Shown here piece by piece: positions 46,139-55,544 of a stretch of 64,000 nucleotides of DNA. The position numbers and the translations under genes were made by a program. Location of the stretch: NCBI GenBank assembly GCA_943912835.1, contig CALTVJ010000002.1, positions 29,640 through 93,639 on the forward strand. The letters are read 5' to 3'. A model generated the notes under the pieces. It saw nothing but the letters and a program-made list of their open reading frames with translations. It made no database searches and was not told the DNA's origin. Every line of letters starts with the position of its first letter. Within the stretch, counting starts at the first letter, position 1. This DNA comes from an uncultured Porphyromonas sp. Lineage in GTDB: Bacteria > Bacteroidota > Bacteroidia > Bacteroidales > Porphyromonadaceae.

Positions 46139-46871
46139 ATCAATATATGGTACTCACTCTTTACTAGAGGCAATAGAAGCAGGTAAAGAAATTGATAAAA
46201 TCTTTATTCGTAGAGACTTGAAGAGCCCAGAAGTACAGAGAATAGTTTCAATCGCTCGAGAGCGAGTTATTCCTCTGCAATATGTACCGATTGAGAAAAT
46301 AGATCGTCTTGGTCGTCATCGTAATCATCAAGGGGTATTGGCTTTTTTATCAGAAATCGAATATACTGATTTGAATCAACTAATACCAATGCTTTATGAG
46401 GAGGGGAAAATGCCCTTTTTTCTACTTCTTGATGGGCTTACTGATGTTCGTAATTTTGGAGCAATAGCTCGAACGGCAGAGTGTGCAGGTGTACACGCCA
46501 TAATTATTCCCGATAAAGGCAGTGTGAGTGTAACTGCCGATGCGATAAAGACCTCGGCAGGTGCCTTACATAGATTGCCTGTGTGTCGAGTTTCATCAAT
46601 ACCTACTACGATACAACAACTAAGAGAACATGGCATAAAGGTCGTCACAGCTAGTGAGAAAACGTCAAATACATATACGGAGCAGGCACTTCTGCCTCCA
46701 ATAGCTCTCGTTATGGGTAGTGAAGAGACTGGTCCAAGTCCAGCTAGTATTCGCTTGTCAGACTCTTTGGTGAGCATCCCTCAGGTTGGGTCCATAGGTT
46801 CACTGAATGTCTCTGTAGCTGCAGGGATATTGATTTACGAGGTCTTACGACAAAGTGCTATAACAGAATAG
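46125..46871 (+). CDS. rlmB: TrmH-family 23S rRNA (guanosine-2'-O-)-methyltransferase
   Basis: The 248-residue SPOUT enzyme has an N-terminal substrate-binding domain and the C-terminal knotted domain. Visible SPOUT motifs are L-L-L-D-G-L-T-D-V-R-N-F-G-A-I-A-R-T-A near 105, L-V-M-G-S-E-E-T-G near 195, and I-P-Q-V-G-S-I-G-S-L-N-V-S-V-A near 220. RlmB is the likely member, but other TrmH-type methyltransferases share these motifs. Confidence 0.9.
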   Translation: MKQNKSIYGTHSLLEAIEAGKEIDKIFIRRDLKSPEVQRIVSIARERVIPLQYVPIEKIDRLGRHRNHQGVLAFLSEIEYTDLNQLIPMLYEEGKMPFFLLLDGLTDVRNFGAIARTAECAGVHAIIIPDKGSVSVTADAIKTSAGALHRLPVCRVSSIPTTIQQLREHGIKVVTASEKTSNTYTEQALLPPIALVMGSEETGPSPASIRLSDSLVSIPQVGSIGSLNVSVAAGILIYEVLRQSAITE

Positions 46872-46875
46872 TTCT

Positions 46876-47499
46876 ATGCGTATTCGTTTGTATGCTGACA
46901 ATCCGAATTATAAAGACCTTCTCCAAATTGTTCAGGTTCTTCGCGAGGGGGGAGTCATTATTTACCCCACTATAACGGGGTATGCTTACGCTTGTGATGC
47001 CCTCCAGAATAAAGCTGTTGAGAAGATATATAAATTAAAGGGGATAGATCCTCGTAAAAAGGCACTATCTCTGATGTTTGAAGATATTAGTCAGCTATCA
47101 AACTATTGCAAAATCAACAATACAACATTTAGATTCATTAAAGAACACAAGGGGCAATTTACTTTCATTTTATCCACGGCTTCCACTTTACCTAAGATAT
47201 TTAAGCATCGTAAACAAATTGGAGCTAGACTTGTAGAGCATCCGATTGCGAAATTATTAGTAGAAGAGTTAGGTAATCCTCTCATTACGTCTTCTTTACC
47301 AACGATTAAGGATGACCCTGAGTATCGTCAGGACCCTGAGCTTGTGGAAGAACTGTATGGTTGGGAAGTTGACCTTGTAGTCGATGCAGGATTCATAAAA
47401 GGAGAAGCATCAACTATTATTGATTGCACCCAAGAGCCTTTTAATCTTATTCGCTTAGGAGATGGTAGAGTTCAAGGCTTTGACCTCCGAGTAGAATAA
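46876..47499 (+). CDS. Sua5/YciO/YrdC-family protein
   Basis: The 207-residue protein shows the YrdC fold, with G-G-V-I-I-Y-P-T near residue 26, S-L-M-F near 60 and a conserved G-A-R-L-V-E-H-P-I segment near 115. It is closer to YciO than to TsaC: where TsaC has P-T-D/E-T-V-Y-G, this protein reads P-T-I-T-G-Y-A. YciO-type members may bind nucleotides or RNA without making threonylcarbamoyl-AMP efficiently. No C-terminal Sua5 domain is present. Confidence 0.8.
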   Translation: MRIRLYADNPNYKDLLQIVQVLREGGVIIYPTITGYAYACDALQNKAVEKIYKLKGIDPRKKALSLMFEDISQLSNYCKINNTTFRFIKEHKGQFTFILSTASTLPKIFKHRKQIGARLVEHPIAKLLVEELGNPLITSSLPTIKDDPEYRQDPELVEELYGWEVDLVVDAGFIKGEASTIIDCTQEPFNLIRLGDGRVQGFDLRVE

Positions 47500-47521
47500 A
47501 ACTTCCGATAAAATAATTGAC

Positions 47522-48745
47522 ATGTATAACATAGAGGCTATTAGAGCCGATTTTCCTATACTCAGTAAAACTGTACATCAACGCCCACTAATTTATTTTG
47601 ACAATGGAGCTACCACACAAAAGCCCCAGGTAGTTTTGGATGCGATACTGAATGCTTATAGCAACACAAATGCAAATATCCATCGAGGTGTACACTATCT
47701 AAGCCAGAGAGCAACAGAACTGCATGAAGCTGCTCGCAAGCGTGTTGCTCAATTTATAAATGCCCCTGATGAAAAGCAAATTATATTCACTCGAGGAGCA
47801 ACAGAGGGGATTAATCTTGTTGCCACATGCTTTGGTGCAAGGTACATTCGCTCTGGCGATGAAATTGTTGTGAGTACGATGGAGCATCATGCCAATATTG
47901 TACCTTGGCAAATGCTTTGCGAACGTTCGGGAGCTAAGCTTCGAGTAATTCAAATAACCGAATCTGGTGAGATTGACTTACAGCACTATGAGAGCCTACT
48001 AAACAACAAAACCAAAATTGTTGCTATTGCACACGTTAGCAATGTTCTCGGGACAATCAACCCAATTAAGCAAATTATAGATTTAGCACACAATAAGGAT
48101 ATTCCTGTCCTTGTCGATGGTGCTCAGGCTATTGCGCACCTTAAAGTGGATGTTCAAGCCCTTGGAGCTGATTTCTATGTATTCAGTTCGCACAAGGTAT
48201 ATGGTCCCACAGGTGTTGGAGTACTTTATGGTCGCAAGGATCTTTTAGAGGAAATGCCTCCCTATATGGGTGGAGGGGAAATGATTGAGAAAGTAAGTTT
48301 TGAGAAGACGACTTACAATGCACTTCCATTCAAATTTGAAGCAGGCACTCCCGATTACGTAGGTAGTGTGGCTCTAGCTAGAGCTTTAGACTATATTGAT
48401 ACGATAGGTTTGGAGCTTATCAAGGAGTATGAGGATGATTTGCTACGATATGCTACTGAACGTTTGATATCAGAATTTCCTAATGTCCGCATCTTGGGTA
48501 AAGCTCAACATAAGGGAGCGACATTATCTTTTGCAATTGGAGATATTCATTCATTTGATCTTGGGACATTATTAGATCAAATGGGAATTGCCATACGAAC
48601 AGGGCATCATTGTGCAGAGCCTTTGTTGGCTCATTATGGATATAACTCTATTGCTCGTGCTTCGTTTGCTCTGTATAATACAAAAGACGAAATCGACCAA
48701 TTTATAGCCGCCCTTAAACGAGTTGTTCCGATGTTACAAAACTAA
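47522..48745 (+). CDS. sufS: Cysteine desulfurase, SufS type
   Basis: SufS takes sulfur from cysteine as a persulfide for the SUF pathway. The 407-residue PLP enzyme has the PLP lysine K225 in F-S-S-H-K-V-Y-G-P, the ATEGIN region near 99, and the catalytic Cys364 in R-T-G-H-H-C-A-E-P, which marks the SufS group. It is separated by 18 kb from sufBCD, and no sufE or sufU lies in the window. It runs with the neighbouring yciO-family and murF genes. Confidence 0.95.
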   Translation: MYNIEAIRADFPILSKTVHQRPLIYFDNGATTQKPQVVLDAILNAYSNTNANIHRGVHYLSQRATELHEAARKRVAQFINAPDEKQIIFTRGATEGINLVATCFGARYIRSGDEIVVSTMEHHANIVPWQMLCERSGAKLRVIQITESGEIDLQHYESLLNNKTKIVAIAHVSNVLGTINPIKQIIDLAHNKDIPVLVDGAQAIAHLKVDVQALGADFYVFSSHKVYGPTGVGVLYGRKDLLEEMPPYMGGGEMIEKVSFEKTTYNALPFKFEAGTPDYVGSVALARALDYIDTIGLELIKEYEDDLLRYATERLISEFPNVRILGKAQHKGATLSFAIGDIHSFDLGTLLDQMGIAIRTGHHCAEPLLAHYGYNSIARASFALYNTKDEIDQFIAALKRVVPMLQN

Positions 48746-48752
48746 TTAGCCA

Positions 48753-50072
48753 ATGATTGACGCAAAAAAATTATACGAATACTATCTAAGTCACCCTATT
48801 ATATCAACAGATAGTAGGCAAATAACACCCAACTGTATCTTTTTTGCCTTGTCTGGCGAGCGCTTTGATGGGAATGATTATGTTTTGGATGCTTTAAATC
48901 TTGGAGCGGCTTACGCCGTTGTTGATAATCCAGAATTAGAGGAGCATCCGCAACTCTTGAAGGTTGAGGATACTCTTCTAGCTCTTCAAGAGCTTGCGGC
49001 TTTACATAGAGCTGAACTTGCTAAGCCTGTGATTGCAATCACAGGTACAAATGGTAAAACAACGACCAAGGAACTTGCTGCATCGGTGTTGTCTAAGGCA
49101 TATAACGTACTGTATACCGAGGGGAACCTAAACAATCATATTGGTGTACCACTGACCTTACTCCGACTGAAAGCTGAGCATGATTTTGCTATCATTGAAA
49201 TGGGTGCAAGTAAACCTGGAGATATTGAGGAGCTTTGTGTTATAGCCCAACCGAATTACGGAATTATAACTAATATAGGCGAAGCACACCTTGAAGGATT
49301 TAAGAGTATAATAGGTGTTGAACGTACGAAGGCTGAGCTATATAAATGGCTTAAAGAACATGATGGTAAGGTGATTCGTAAGGAAGAGGATGAGCGTCTA
49401 ACTCGTCTATCTCAAGGCATACCTGCTGTAACTTATGGTGTGAGTGAAGCAGCTGTAGTCCGAGGTGTCTTGTCTCCATATGGAAAAGAGTTACAACTTA
49501 ATTTTAGTTGGGAAGTCCCCAGTATTGGTATAGATAAACAGGAGCAAAAAACACGTTTAGTGGGGGATTACAATCTAGACAATACGTTAACTGCTATTGC
49601 CGTAGGTCTGTTTTTCGGTGTCGAGACTCGAGATATTAAACAGGCTATTGAAGATTATACTCCTCAGAATAATCGCTCACAATATCAGAGAAGCGAATAC
49701 AACGAATTGATTATAGATGCTTACAATGCTAACCCTACTAGTATGGAGCGTGCATTGAGTAACTTTCTTGCACTCAATAGTGAGTATCCTAAGTTAGCAA
49801 TATTGGGCGATATGAATGAATTGGGGGAGTCTACAACAAATGCACATTTGAATTTGTATAATATGCTGAAGCCTTATGTCGAGCAAGGCGCTTTGACTGT
49901 GATTTATTGTGGACCGATTTGGAGTAGAGTTTTGCAATCAGAGACAGTTACTGCAATAAAAGATGTTGAAGCTCTAAAAGCTTACATTACCTCAAACACC
50001 ATCAAGGAAAGAACAATCCTAATCAAAGGGTCGAATGGGATAAATCTCAAAAACATAGTGCCTTTACTATAA
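48753..50072 (+). CDS. murF: UDP-N-acetylmuramoyl-tripeptide-D-alanyl-D-alanine ligase
   Basis: MurF adds D-Ala-D-Ala to the UDP-MurNAc tripeptide, the last cytoplasmic step of peptidoglycan precursor synthesis. The 439-residue ligase has the ATP loop I-T-G-T-N-G-K-T-T-T-K-E near 103, the N-N-H-I-G-V-P segment, and a C-terminal D-A-Y-N-A-N-P-T-S-M motif typical of MurF. It follows sufS by seven bases and precedes rpoN by 13. Confidence 0.95.
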   Translation: MIDAKKLYEYYLSHPIISTDSRQITPNCIFFALSGERFDGNDYVLDALNLGAAYAVVDNPELEEHPQLLKVEDTLLALQELAALHRAELAKPVIAITGTNGKTTTKELAASVLSKAYNVLYTEGNLNNHIGVPLTLLRLKAEHDFAIIEMGASKPGDIEELCVIAQPNYGIITNIGEAHLEGFKSIIGVERTKAELYKWLKEHDGKVIRKEEDERLTRLSQGIPAVTYGVSEAAVVRGVLSPYGKELQLNFSWEVPSIGIDKQEQKTRLVGDYNLDNTLTAIAVGLFFGVETRDIKQAIEDYTPQNNRSQYQRSEYNELIIDAYNANPTSMERALSNFLALNSEYPKLAILGDMNELGESTTNAHLNLYNMLKPYVEQGALTVIYCGPIWSRVLQSETVTAIKDVEALKAYITSNTIKERTILIKGSNGINLKNIVPLL

Positions 50073-50085
50073 CGTAATCGAATGT

Positions 50086-51540
50086 ATGCCCAATAAACTA
50101 TCTCAACAACTAAAACAAGAGCAAACTTTATCTTTAAGCCCAATACAACTCTTGACAAGTAAATTGTTGGAGTTAAATGAGTTTGAGCTAGAGCAACGTA
50201 TTGAGAAAGAGTTGGTAGACAATCCTGCTCTTGAAGAAGGAGGGCAAAAAGAAGATGATTACGAAGATAATGAAGATAAAGCTCTAAATGAGAGCGAACA
50301 AGATTGGGAGCTTGGAGAGTATGCTACCGAAGATGATATCCCGAGCTATAAATTAAGAGAATTACAAGAAAGAAGCAGTTTTAAGGAAGAAATTGCTTTT
50401 GCGTCCTCATCCCCCTCGCTTGATACGTTATTATTAGACCAATTAAGCATTGATGGGCTGAATGAAAAAGAGGAGCAGTTGGCACGCTATATCATTGGTA
50501 ATATTTCAACTGAAGGCTATCTTACTCGTTCGGTTTGGGACTTGCAAGATGATCTCCTTTTTAAGGAAGGAATGAGTGTCAGCATAGAGCAACTTGAGTC
50601 CATGATTAGACGAATCAAAGATTTGGATCCACCTGGAGTAGGGGCTAAAGATTTGCAAGAGTGCTTAATACTACAATTAGAGCGCAAAAATCAAACTGAC
50701 AAACTTATTCAACTCGCTCTAACCCTTATCCGAGACCATTATTCAGATTTCTCTGCTAAGAAATTTGATAAGCTTGAGGTGGCTATGGGTATTAGTAGAG
50801 AAAAATTATCTGAGCTATATCACGAGATAAGTCGTCTAAATCCGAAGCCTGCAAGTGCCTTAGATTTAAGTTATGAAGATCGAGTAGGGCATTACAATCC
50901 AGATTTCATAGTCTCAGAAGATGACGAGGGTAACCTGAGTCTCAATATGGTATATGAGCAAGATATACCAGCTCTTCGTCTTAATCGAGATTATGAGGAC
51001 ATGATTGCCAAAGGCTCAAAGGATAATAATTCTCGGGCTCAAAAAGAGGCAAAAGACTTTATCCGATTCCGCTTGGAGCAGGCTCGTTGGTTTATTGAGG
51101 CTCTCCATCAACGTCAAGATACATTAAAAAAGACGATGTTGGCAATTATGTCTTGGCAAAAAAACTTCTTTTTAAGTGGGGATGTATTGGACTTAAAGCC
51201 AATGATTCTTAAAGATATAGCTAGTATAACGGGATTGGATTTAAGTACGATTAGTCGTGTAAGCAATCGCAAGAGTGTCCAGACACGACATGGTATCTAT
51301 CCAATTAAATTTTTCTTCGGAGATGGCTTACTCTCAGACTCAGGTGAAGAAACGACAACAAAAGCAGTCAAACAGGAATTAAAAAAACTAATCGATAGAG
51401 AAGATAGTCGTAACCCTCTTACAGATGAAGAATTAACCTTAGAACTCTCTAAGATTGGTTACACATTGGCAAGACGGACTGTTGCGAAGTATCGTGAGGC
51501 ACTCAAGATTCCGATAGCAAGACTAAGGAAAAAGATATAA
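50086..51540 (+). CDS. rpoN: RNA polymerase sigma-54 factor
   Basis: Sigma-54 needs ATPase activators and recognises -24/-12 promoters. The 484 residues have the glutamine-rich region I (about 1-50), an acidic region II (about 55-90), the core-binding domain, and near the C-terminus the RpoN box ARRTVAKYRE at 462-471. No activator ATPase gene is seen in the window. It ends the murF transcript, and a terminator follows. Confidence 0.96.
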   Translation: MPNKLSQQLKQEQTLSLSPIQLLTSKLLELNEFELEQRIEKELVDNPALEEGGQKEDDYEDNEDKALNESEQDWELGEYATEDDIPSYKLRELQERSSFKEEIAFASSSPSLDTLLLDQLSIDGLNEKEEQLARYIIGNISTEGYLTRSVWDLQDDLLFKEGMSVSIEQLESMIRRIKDLDPPGVGAKDLQECLILQLERKNQTDKLIQLALTLIRDHYSDFSAKKFDKLEVAMGISREKLSELYHEISRLNPKPASALDLSYEDRVGHYNPDFIVSEDDEGNLSLNMVYEQDIPALRLNRDYEDMIAKGSKDNNSRAQKEAKDFIRFRLEQARWFIEALHQRQDTLKKTMLAIMSWQKNFFLSGDVLDLKPMILKDIASITGLDLSTISRVSNRKSVQTRHGIYPIKFFFGDGLLSDSGEETTTKAVKQELKKLIDREDSRNPLTDEELTLELSKIGYTLARRTVAKYREALKIPIARLRKKI

Positions 51541-51579
51541 ATCCGTTAGAAAACATTCCTTATATAAATTCCAGAAGGC

Positions 51580-51613
51580 TTTAAGTTAAAACGTCAAAAT
51601 CATTTAAGTTAAA
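51580..51613 (+). repeat. Short tandem direct repeat TTTAAGTTAAA
   Basis: The 11-base word TTTAAGTTAAA occurs at 51580-51590 and 51603-51613, 23 bases apart. The repeat lies in the 185-base spacer between rpoN and the MBL gene. The role is unknown and the repeat is short and AT-rich, so chance is possible. Confidence 0.5.
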
Positions 51614-51664
51614 CGGTTGAAATTATCCCAATTAAATGACTTTCGTCCATTAAAACAATTGATC

Positions 51665-51693
51665 CCCCAGCAGGGTGTTATTCACTGCTGGGG
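51665..51693 (+). terminator. Terminator between rpoN and the MBL-hydrolase gene
   Basis: Perfect 9-base arms CCCCAGCAG and CTGCTGGGG enclose an 11-base loop and are followed by AATTTTTATTG on the plus strand. It lies 125 bases after rpoN and 32 bases before the convergent MBL stop codon. It may act on both strands, but the plus strand has the better T tract. Confidence 0.85.
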
Positions 51694-51725
51694 AATTTTT
51701 ATTGTTTTAATGTGTTTTGTCTATA

Positions 51726-52376
51726 CTAAAAATAAGGATTGTTGTCTATCTCATACCCAATCTGAGTAATATCTCCATGACCAGGATAAACTTCAGTTTC
51801 TTGGGGTAACGTAAATAGCTGTGTCTTAATAGCAGAAATTAGTTGATCATAATTCCCTCCCCACAAGTCTGTACGACCGATATTCTCTCGGAAGAGCGTA
51901 TCTCCAGAAATAACTAAATTATTTCCTTCTTCGATATGGCAAAAAACAATATGACCTGGAGAATGACCTGGGACATGTCGCACTTCTATTTGACTATTGC
52001 CTATCTTAAGAAGATCACCTTGCTTAAGAACGTGATAGCTTTCTTTAGGTAAATTTTCAAGAGGAGAATTGATCCCAAATAGTCTAAGTTGATCACTTGG
52101 TTTGATTGGCATAGCTAAATCAGCCTCATGACAATAGGCTGTTAAATCCCAAGTACGCATTGCCCAAGCATTTCCCCAGACATGATCAAAATGTAGATGC
52201 GTATTAAGTAGAAGAGATGGCTTGAGTTGTTTCTCCGTGATAAATGCTTTCAACTGATCTTGCTCTGATTCGTCCATACAACCACAGTCGACGATAGCTG
52301 CATCTCCTGTTTCATCGTATAGGACATAGGTATTCTCTTGTACTGGATTGAATATAAAACACTTGACGTATAGCAT
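51726..52376 (-). CDS. MBL-fold metallohydrolase, glyoxalase II-like
   Basis: The 216-residue protein has the metal-binding T-H-L-H-F-D-H motif at 59-65, the H-V-P-G-H-S-P-G-H segment near 135, and a later S-G-D-T-L-F and P-G-H-G pattern. This resembles glyoxalase II or related thioester hydrolases. The substrate cannot be named from sequence. It is the last gene of the malQ-phoH-purC transcript. Confidence 0.85.
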   Translation of the reverse strand: MLYVKCFIFNPVQENTYVLYDETGDAAIVDCGCMDESEQDQLKAFITEKQLKPSLLLNTHLHFDHVWGNAWAMRTWDLTAYCHEADLAMPIKPSDQLRLFGINSPLENLPKESYHVLKQGDLLKIGNSQIEVRHVPGHSPGHIVFCHIEEGNNLVISGDTLFRENIGRTDLWGGNYDQLISAIKTQLFTLPQETEVYPGHGDITQIGYEIDNNPYF

Positions 52377-52391
52377 ACAAATAAGCCTGCT

Positions 52392-53018
52392 CTATATAAT
52401 GGGTAAATAAACTATCTTTTTAGTTTTGAAAAACTCCTCATCAAAGGTTGGGTAAAGGTCTTGAATCTCAACTTTGTTGCGATACTTGTGTGTTTCACTA
52501 GTGAGGTCACCACCTTTGAGGCAGATAATCCCATTAGGCATACCATTGCGCTGATCTTTACCAATAAGCTTAGAGACCAATGGTGTAAGCTCATCCAAGC
52601 GCATTACTGCACGACTAACCACAAAATCGAATTGCTCCTTGATATCCTCCCCTCTTCCATGTAGAGTGCGAACATTTTTCAACCCCAAAGCCTCAGCAAC
52701 AGCTGTGGCTACCTTGATTTTTTTGCCTATACTGTCAACGAGTAAAAACTCTGTATCGGGAAACATGATCGCCAGAGGGATACCAGGGAAGCCACCTCCA
52801 CAACCAAAGTCTAAGACTCTGGTTCCAGCCTTGAAACGAATCATTTGGCATATACCCAAAGAGTGGAGGATATGATGCTCGTACAGCTGATCAATATCCT
52901 TGCGACTGATCACATTTATTTGAGCATTCCAATGACAATACAAGTCATCAAGTTGGGCAAACTGATTCTTTTGAACCTCACTAAGATGAGGAAAATATTT
53001 TTCTATAATTTGTAGCAT
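52392..53018 (-). CDS. rsmG: 16S rRNA (guanine-527-N7)-methyltransferase RsmG
   Basis: RsmG methylates G527 of 16S rRNA using SAM. The 208-residue protein has the N-terminal segment N-V-I-S-R-K-D near 37 and the SAM loop V-L-D-F-G-C-G-G-G-F-P-G-I-P near 68. V-S-R-A-V-M near 130 is a family motif. It lies between the MBL and DUF3298 genes, with gaps of 15 and two bases. Confidence 0.95.
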   Translation of the reverse strand: MLQIIEKYFPHLSEVQKNQFAQLDDLYCHWNAQINVISRKDIDQLYEHHILHSLGICQMIRFKAGTRVLDFGCGGGFPGIPLAIMFPDTEFLLVDSIGKKIKVATAVAEALGLKNVRTLHGRGEDIKEQFDFVVSRAVMRLDELTPLVSKLIGKDQRNGMPNGIICLKGGDLTSETHKYRNKVEIQDLYPTFDEEFFKTKKIVYLPII

Positions 53019-53020
53019 AC

Positions 53021-53845
53021 CTAGATATATTTCTCGATGATACTCCCAGGGCGAATAATATGGCTAATCTCGTCCCAAGTAAGATCTACTTGAATGACCC
53101 CCATAGCATAGGGTGCAATCTCATAAGGATTATAGCAGTAGCGCAATCCCATAGGAGTGATTTGAAAATTTTCGTTAGGTACAATTTCTTGAGGGGAGAA
53201 AAAACCTTCTTTCGATAAATCATCTAACTCTTGCACTTTATATTGTTGCATGAGTTTGGTTTGTATGGATTGAGATAACTTCTCACGACTATCTCTAACG
53301 AATATATCGTCTTCTTTGATCACCTGCTTTGTATATAGATCTATACTATATAAACGAAGCCATTCAGAACCATGCATCCCACCCTTATAAGTGTTTCGTT
53401 TTGATGTAAATGATAAAATATGATTACCTATAAATTGGATATTTTCCAGCTGTAGATGATCGTATAATTCCAATGACATCTGTCCATCATAAATATCGGT
53501 ATATGGGAAATTATCTTCTTTTATCTCAGCAATTAGTTTTAACACCCCTTCCTCTGGGGGTAGTTCAGCGAATTCTTTCCCTAAGAAATGCTGGGCTAGA
53601 AGTCTTCTTATTGTATCATTATTTTGAGGATAAATATATTTTATCATAACCTCCAGAGAGGGTGGATAAGGATAAATATTCTCCTCTGTCTGCAAGCTGG
53701 GATCTGTAAGAGTGAGTGTATCAACTCTTAGAATTGTATCCCAAACAATAGATTCAGTTAAAGAAGGGCTTTTAGTCGCTTGGCACGAAAATAGGATAGA
53801 AAGAGCAAAAACTCCGATAGTTGCGATGTAAGATTTATTCATCAT
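53021..53845 (-). CDS. DUF3298/RsiV-type lipoprotein
   Basis: The 274-residue protein has a lipoprotein signal ending L-F-S-C (Cys21). The mature part contains Y-K-G-G-M-H-G-S near residue 155 and a C-terminal DUF3298 domain (about 180-265), where N-F-Q-I-T-P-M-G-L is a conserved segment. Members include RsiV-related exported proteins. The function is unknown. It is packed between rsmG (two bases) and menG (four bases). Confidence 0.8.
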   Translation of the reverse strand: MMNKSYIATIGVFALSILFSCQATKSPSLTESIVWDTILRVDTLTLTDPSLQTEENIYPYPPSLEVMIKYIYPQNNDTIRRLLAQHFLGKEFAELPPEEGVLKLIAEIKEDNFPYTDIYDGQMSLELYDHLQLENIQFIGNHILSFTSKRNTYKGGMHGSEWLRLYSIDLYTKQVIKEDDIFVRDSREKLSQSIQTKLMQQYKVQELDDLSKEGFFSPQEIVPNENFQITPMGLRYCYNPYEIAPYAMGVIQVDLTWDEISHIIRPGSIIEKYI

Positions 53846-53849
53846 ATCT

Positions 53850-54572
53850 CTATTTTATTGCAACATATATGGTACAAGTCCCTAAGGTTAGACTACGATA
53901 GTAAGTTTCACGAAAGCCAACCGATCTAAAAATCGCCAACATATCATCTCTCTGAGGAGCAGCTTCAATACTCTTGGGCAAATAGGCATAGGCATCCCTA
54001 TCTTCACTAATATACTGACCAACAAAAGGTATAAACTTATGAGCATAGAGTCGGTACCCCCATCGAAGAATTGGATTTTTAGGCTCTGTAAGCTCAATAA
54101 TGATTAGAGGTGTATTAGGTCGAAGGACACGGTAGATTTCGGCTGCAGCTTTGGGGATGTCAGAGAAGTTACGAATCCCAAAACCAATAGTTACAGCATC
54201 AAAGCTCTCAGACTCAAGCGTCATCTGCGTGCTATCCTCTCGACTAAATTGTATCTTCCCCTCTAATCCAAGACGATGTACCTTGTCCTCTCCATATCTC
54301 ATCATCTCCTCTGATATATCAACTCCGTGAACAGATCTAATCGAGGGAATAGATTGAACTAAATCAATGGCTAAATCGCCAGTTCCTGTAGCGATATCCA
54401 ATACTTCTTTGGGTTGATATGGAGCTAACAAGGCTATAGCCTTACGTCTCCATGAGATATCTAAGCCGAAGCTAATGATGCGGTTAAGTCTATCGTAAGT
54501 CGGTGCAATACGATTAAACATACGTTGCACCTGACTTACCTTCTCTTCGTCCTCATTGTAAGGAGTAACCAT
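53850..54572 (-). CDS. menG: Demethylmenaquinone methyltransferase
   Basis: MenG/UbiE methylates demethylmenaquinone with SAM, the last step of menaquinone synthesis. The 240-residue protein has F-N-R-I-A-P-T-Y-D-R-L-N near 18, the SAM loop V-L-D-I-A-T-G-T-G-D-L near 57, and G-F-G-I-R-N near 129. The last is a family signature. It runs directly after purC, with three bases between them. Confidence 0.95.
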   Translation of the reverse strand: MVTPYNEDEEKVSQVQRMFNRIAPTYDRLNRIISFGLDISWRRKAIALLAPYQPKEVLDIATGTGDLAIDLVQSIPSIRSVHGVDISEEMMRYGEDKVHRLGLEGKIQFSREDSTQMTLESESFDAVTIGFGIRNFSDIPKAAAEIYRVLRPNTPLIIIELTEPKNPILRWGYRLYAHKFIPFVGQYISEDRDAYAYLPKSIEAAPQRDDMLAIFRSVGFRETYYRSLTLGTCTIYVAIK

Positions 54573-54575
54573 AGG

Positions 54576-55520
54576 CTAAAGAACTCCGTCTAAATTATTT
54601 TGGATACGAGTTGCAATATCGTTCTCCGTTGCCGGGATAAACTGTTTTCCCGTCACTTGCTCATATAGCTCAATATATCGCTTACTTACACTGAGGCAAT
54701 ACTCGTCTGTCATCTCAGGTATAGTATCCTCGGCACGGCCTTGGAAGCCATTTTGGATCAACCATTGGCGCACAAACTCTTTAGACAGTTGTTTTTGCTC
54801 TTCACCTTTCTGAAATCTCTCATCATAACCATCAGCATAGAAGTATCTAGAGCTATCAGGAGTGTGTATCTCATCGATCAAATAAATCTGACCATCTTTT
54901 TTGCCAAATTCATACTTCGTATCTACCAAAATAAGACCTCGCTCACGTGCCATTTCTTGTCCTTTTGCAAAGAGCGCATAAGTGTAAGCTTCAAGTTGTT
55001 TGTAATCTTCTTCACTAACAAGACCTTGTGCAATAATTTCTTCTCTAGATATGTTTTCGTCATGTCCTTCATCTGCTTTAGTCGTTGGTGTGATGATAGG
55101 GCTTGCAAAAGCTTGGTTCTCTTTCATACCCTCGGGGAGAGTGATTCCGCAAAGTGTGCGTTCACCCTTTTCGTACATTCTCCATGCACTACCAGTCAAA
55201 TAGCCACGGATTACCATCTCAACTTTGAATGGCTCACAATGATGACCTAAGGAAACCATAGGATCTGGGGTTGATATGAGCCAGTTAGGAACAATATCTT
55301 TTGTAGCATTGAGGAAATAGCTGGCTATTTGGTTTAGAACCTGTCCTTTATAAGGAATTCCTTTAGGTAGCACAACATCAAAGGCTGAGATACGATCAGT
55401 AGCAACCATAGCAATTTTATTGCCCTCTAAAAAATACACATCACGTACTTTACCATTGTAAACTTTTGTTTGCCCAGCAAAGTGGAAGTCCGTTTTTACT
55501 AGTGTTGGTATACTTGCCAT
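54576..55520 (-). CDS. purC: Phosphoribosylaminoimidazole-succinocarboxamide synthase
   Basis: PurC (SAICAR synthase) condenses CAIR with aspartate in purine synthesis. The 314-residue length matches the longer form. Recognisable segments are G-K-V-R-D-V-Y near 23, the A-T-D-R-I-S-A-F-D near 41, and L-V-D-T-K-Y-E-F-G near 202. C-terminal [10 protein letters not shown] is a strong signature. It sits between phoH and menG. Confidence 0.95.
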   Translation of the reverse strand: MASIPTLVKTDFHFAGQTKVYNGKVRDVYFLEGNKIAMVATDRISAFDVVLPKGIPYKGQVLNQIASYFLNATKDIVPNWLISTPDPMVSLGHHCEPFKVEMVIRGYLTGSAWRMYEKGERTLCGITLPEGMKENQAFASPIITPTTKADEGHDENISREEIIAQGLVSEEDYKQLEAYTYALFAKGQEMARERGLILVDTKYEFGKKDGQIYLIDEIHTPDSSRYFYADGYDERFQKGEEQKQLSKEFVRQWLIQNGFQGRAEDTIPEMTDEYCLSVSKRYIELYEQVTGKQFIPATENDIATRIQNNLDGVL

Positions 55521-55544
55521 AAATTTCTATTATAGAGTGATTTA

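Noticed and set aside
54741..55250. 169-codon plus-strand ORF
   Set aside because: It lies wholly opposite purC, which is fully conserved, and shows no recognisable family.
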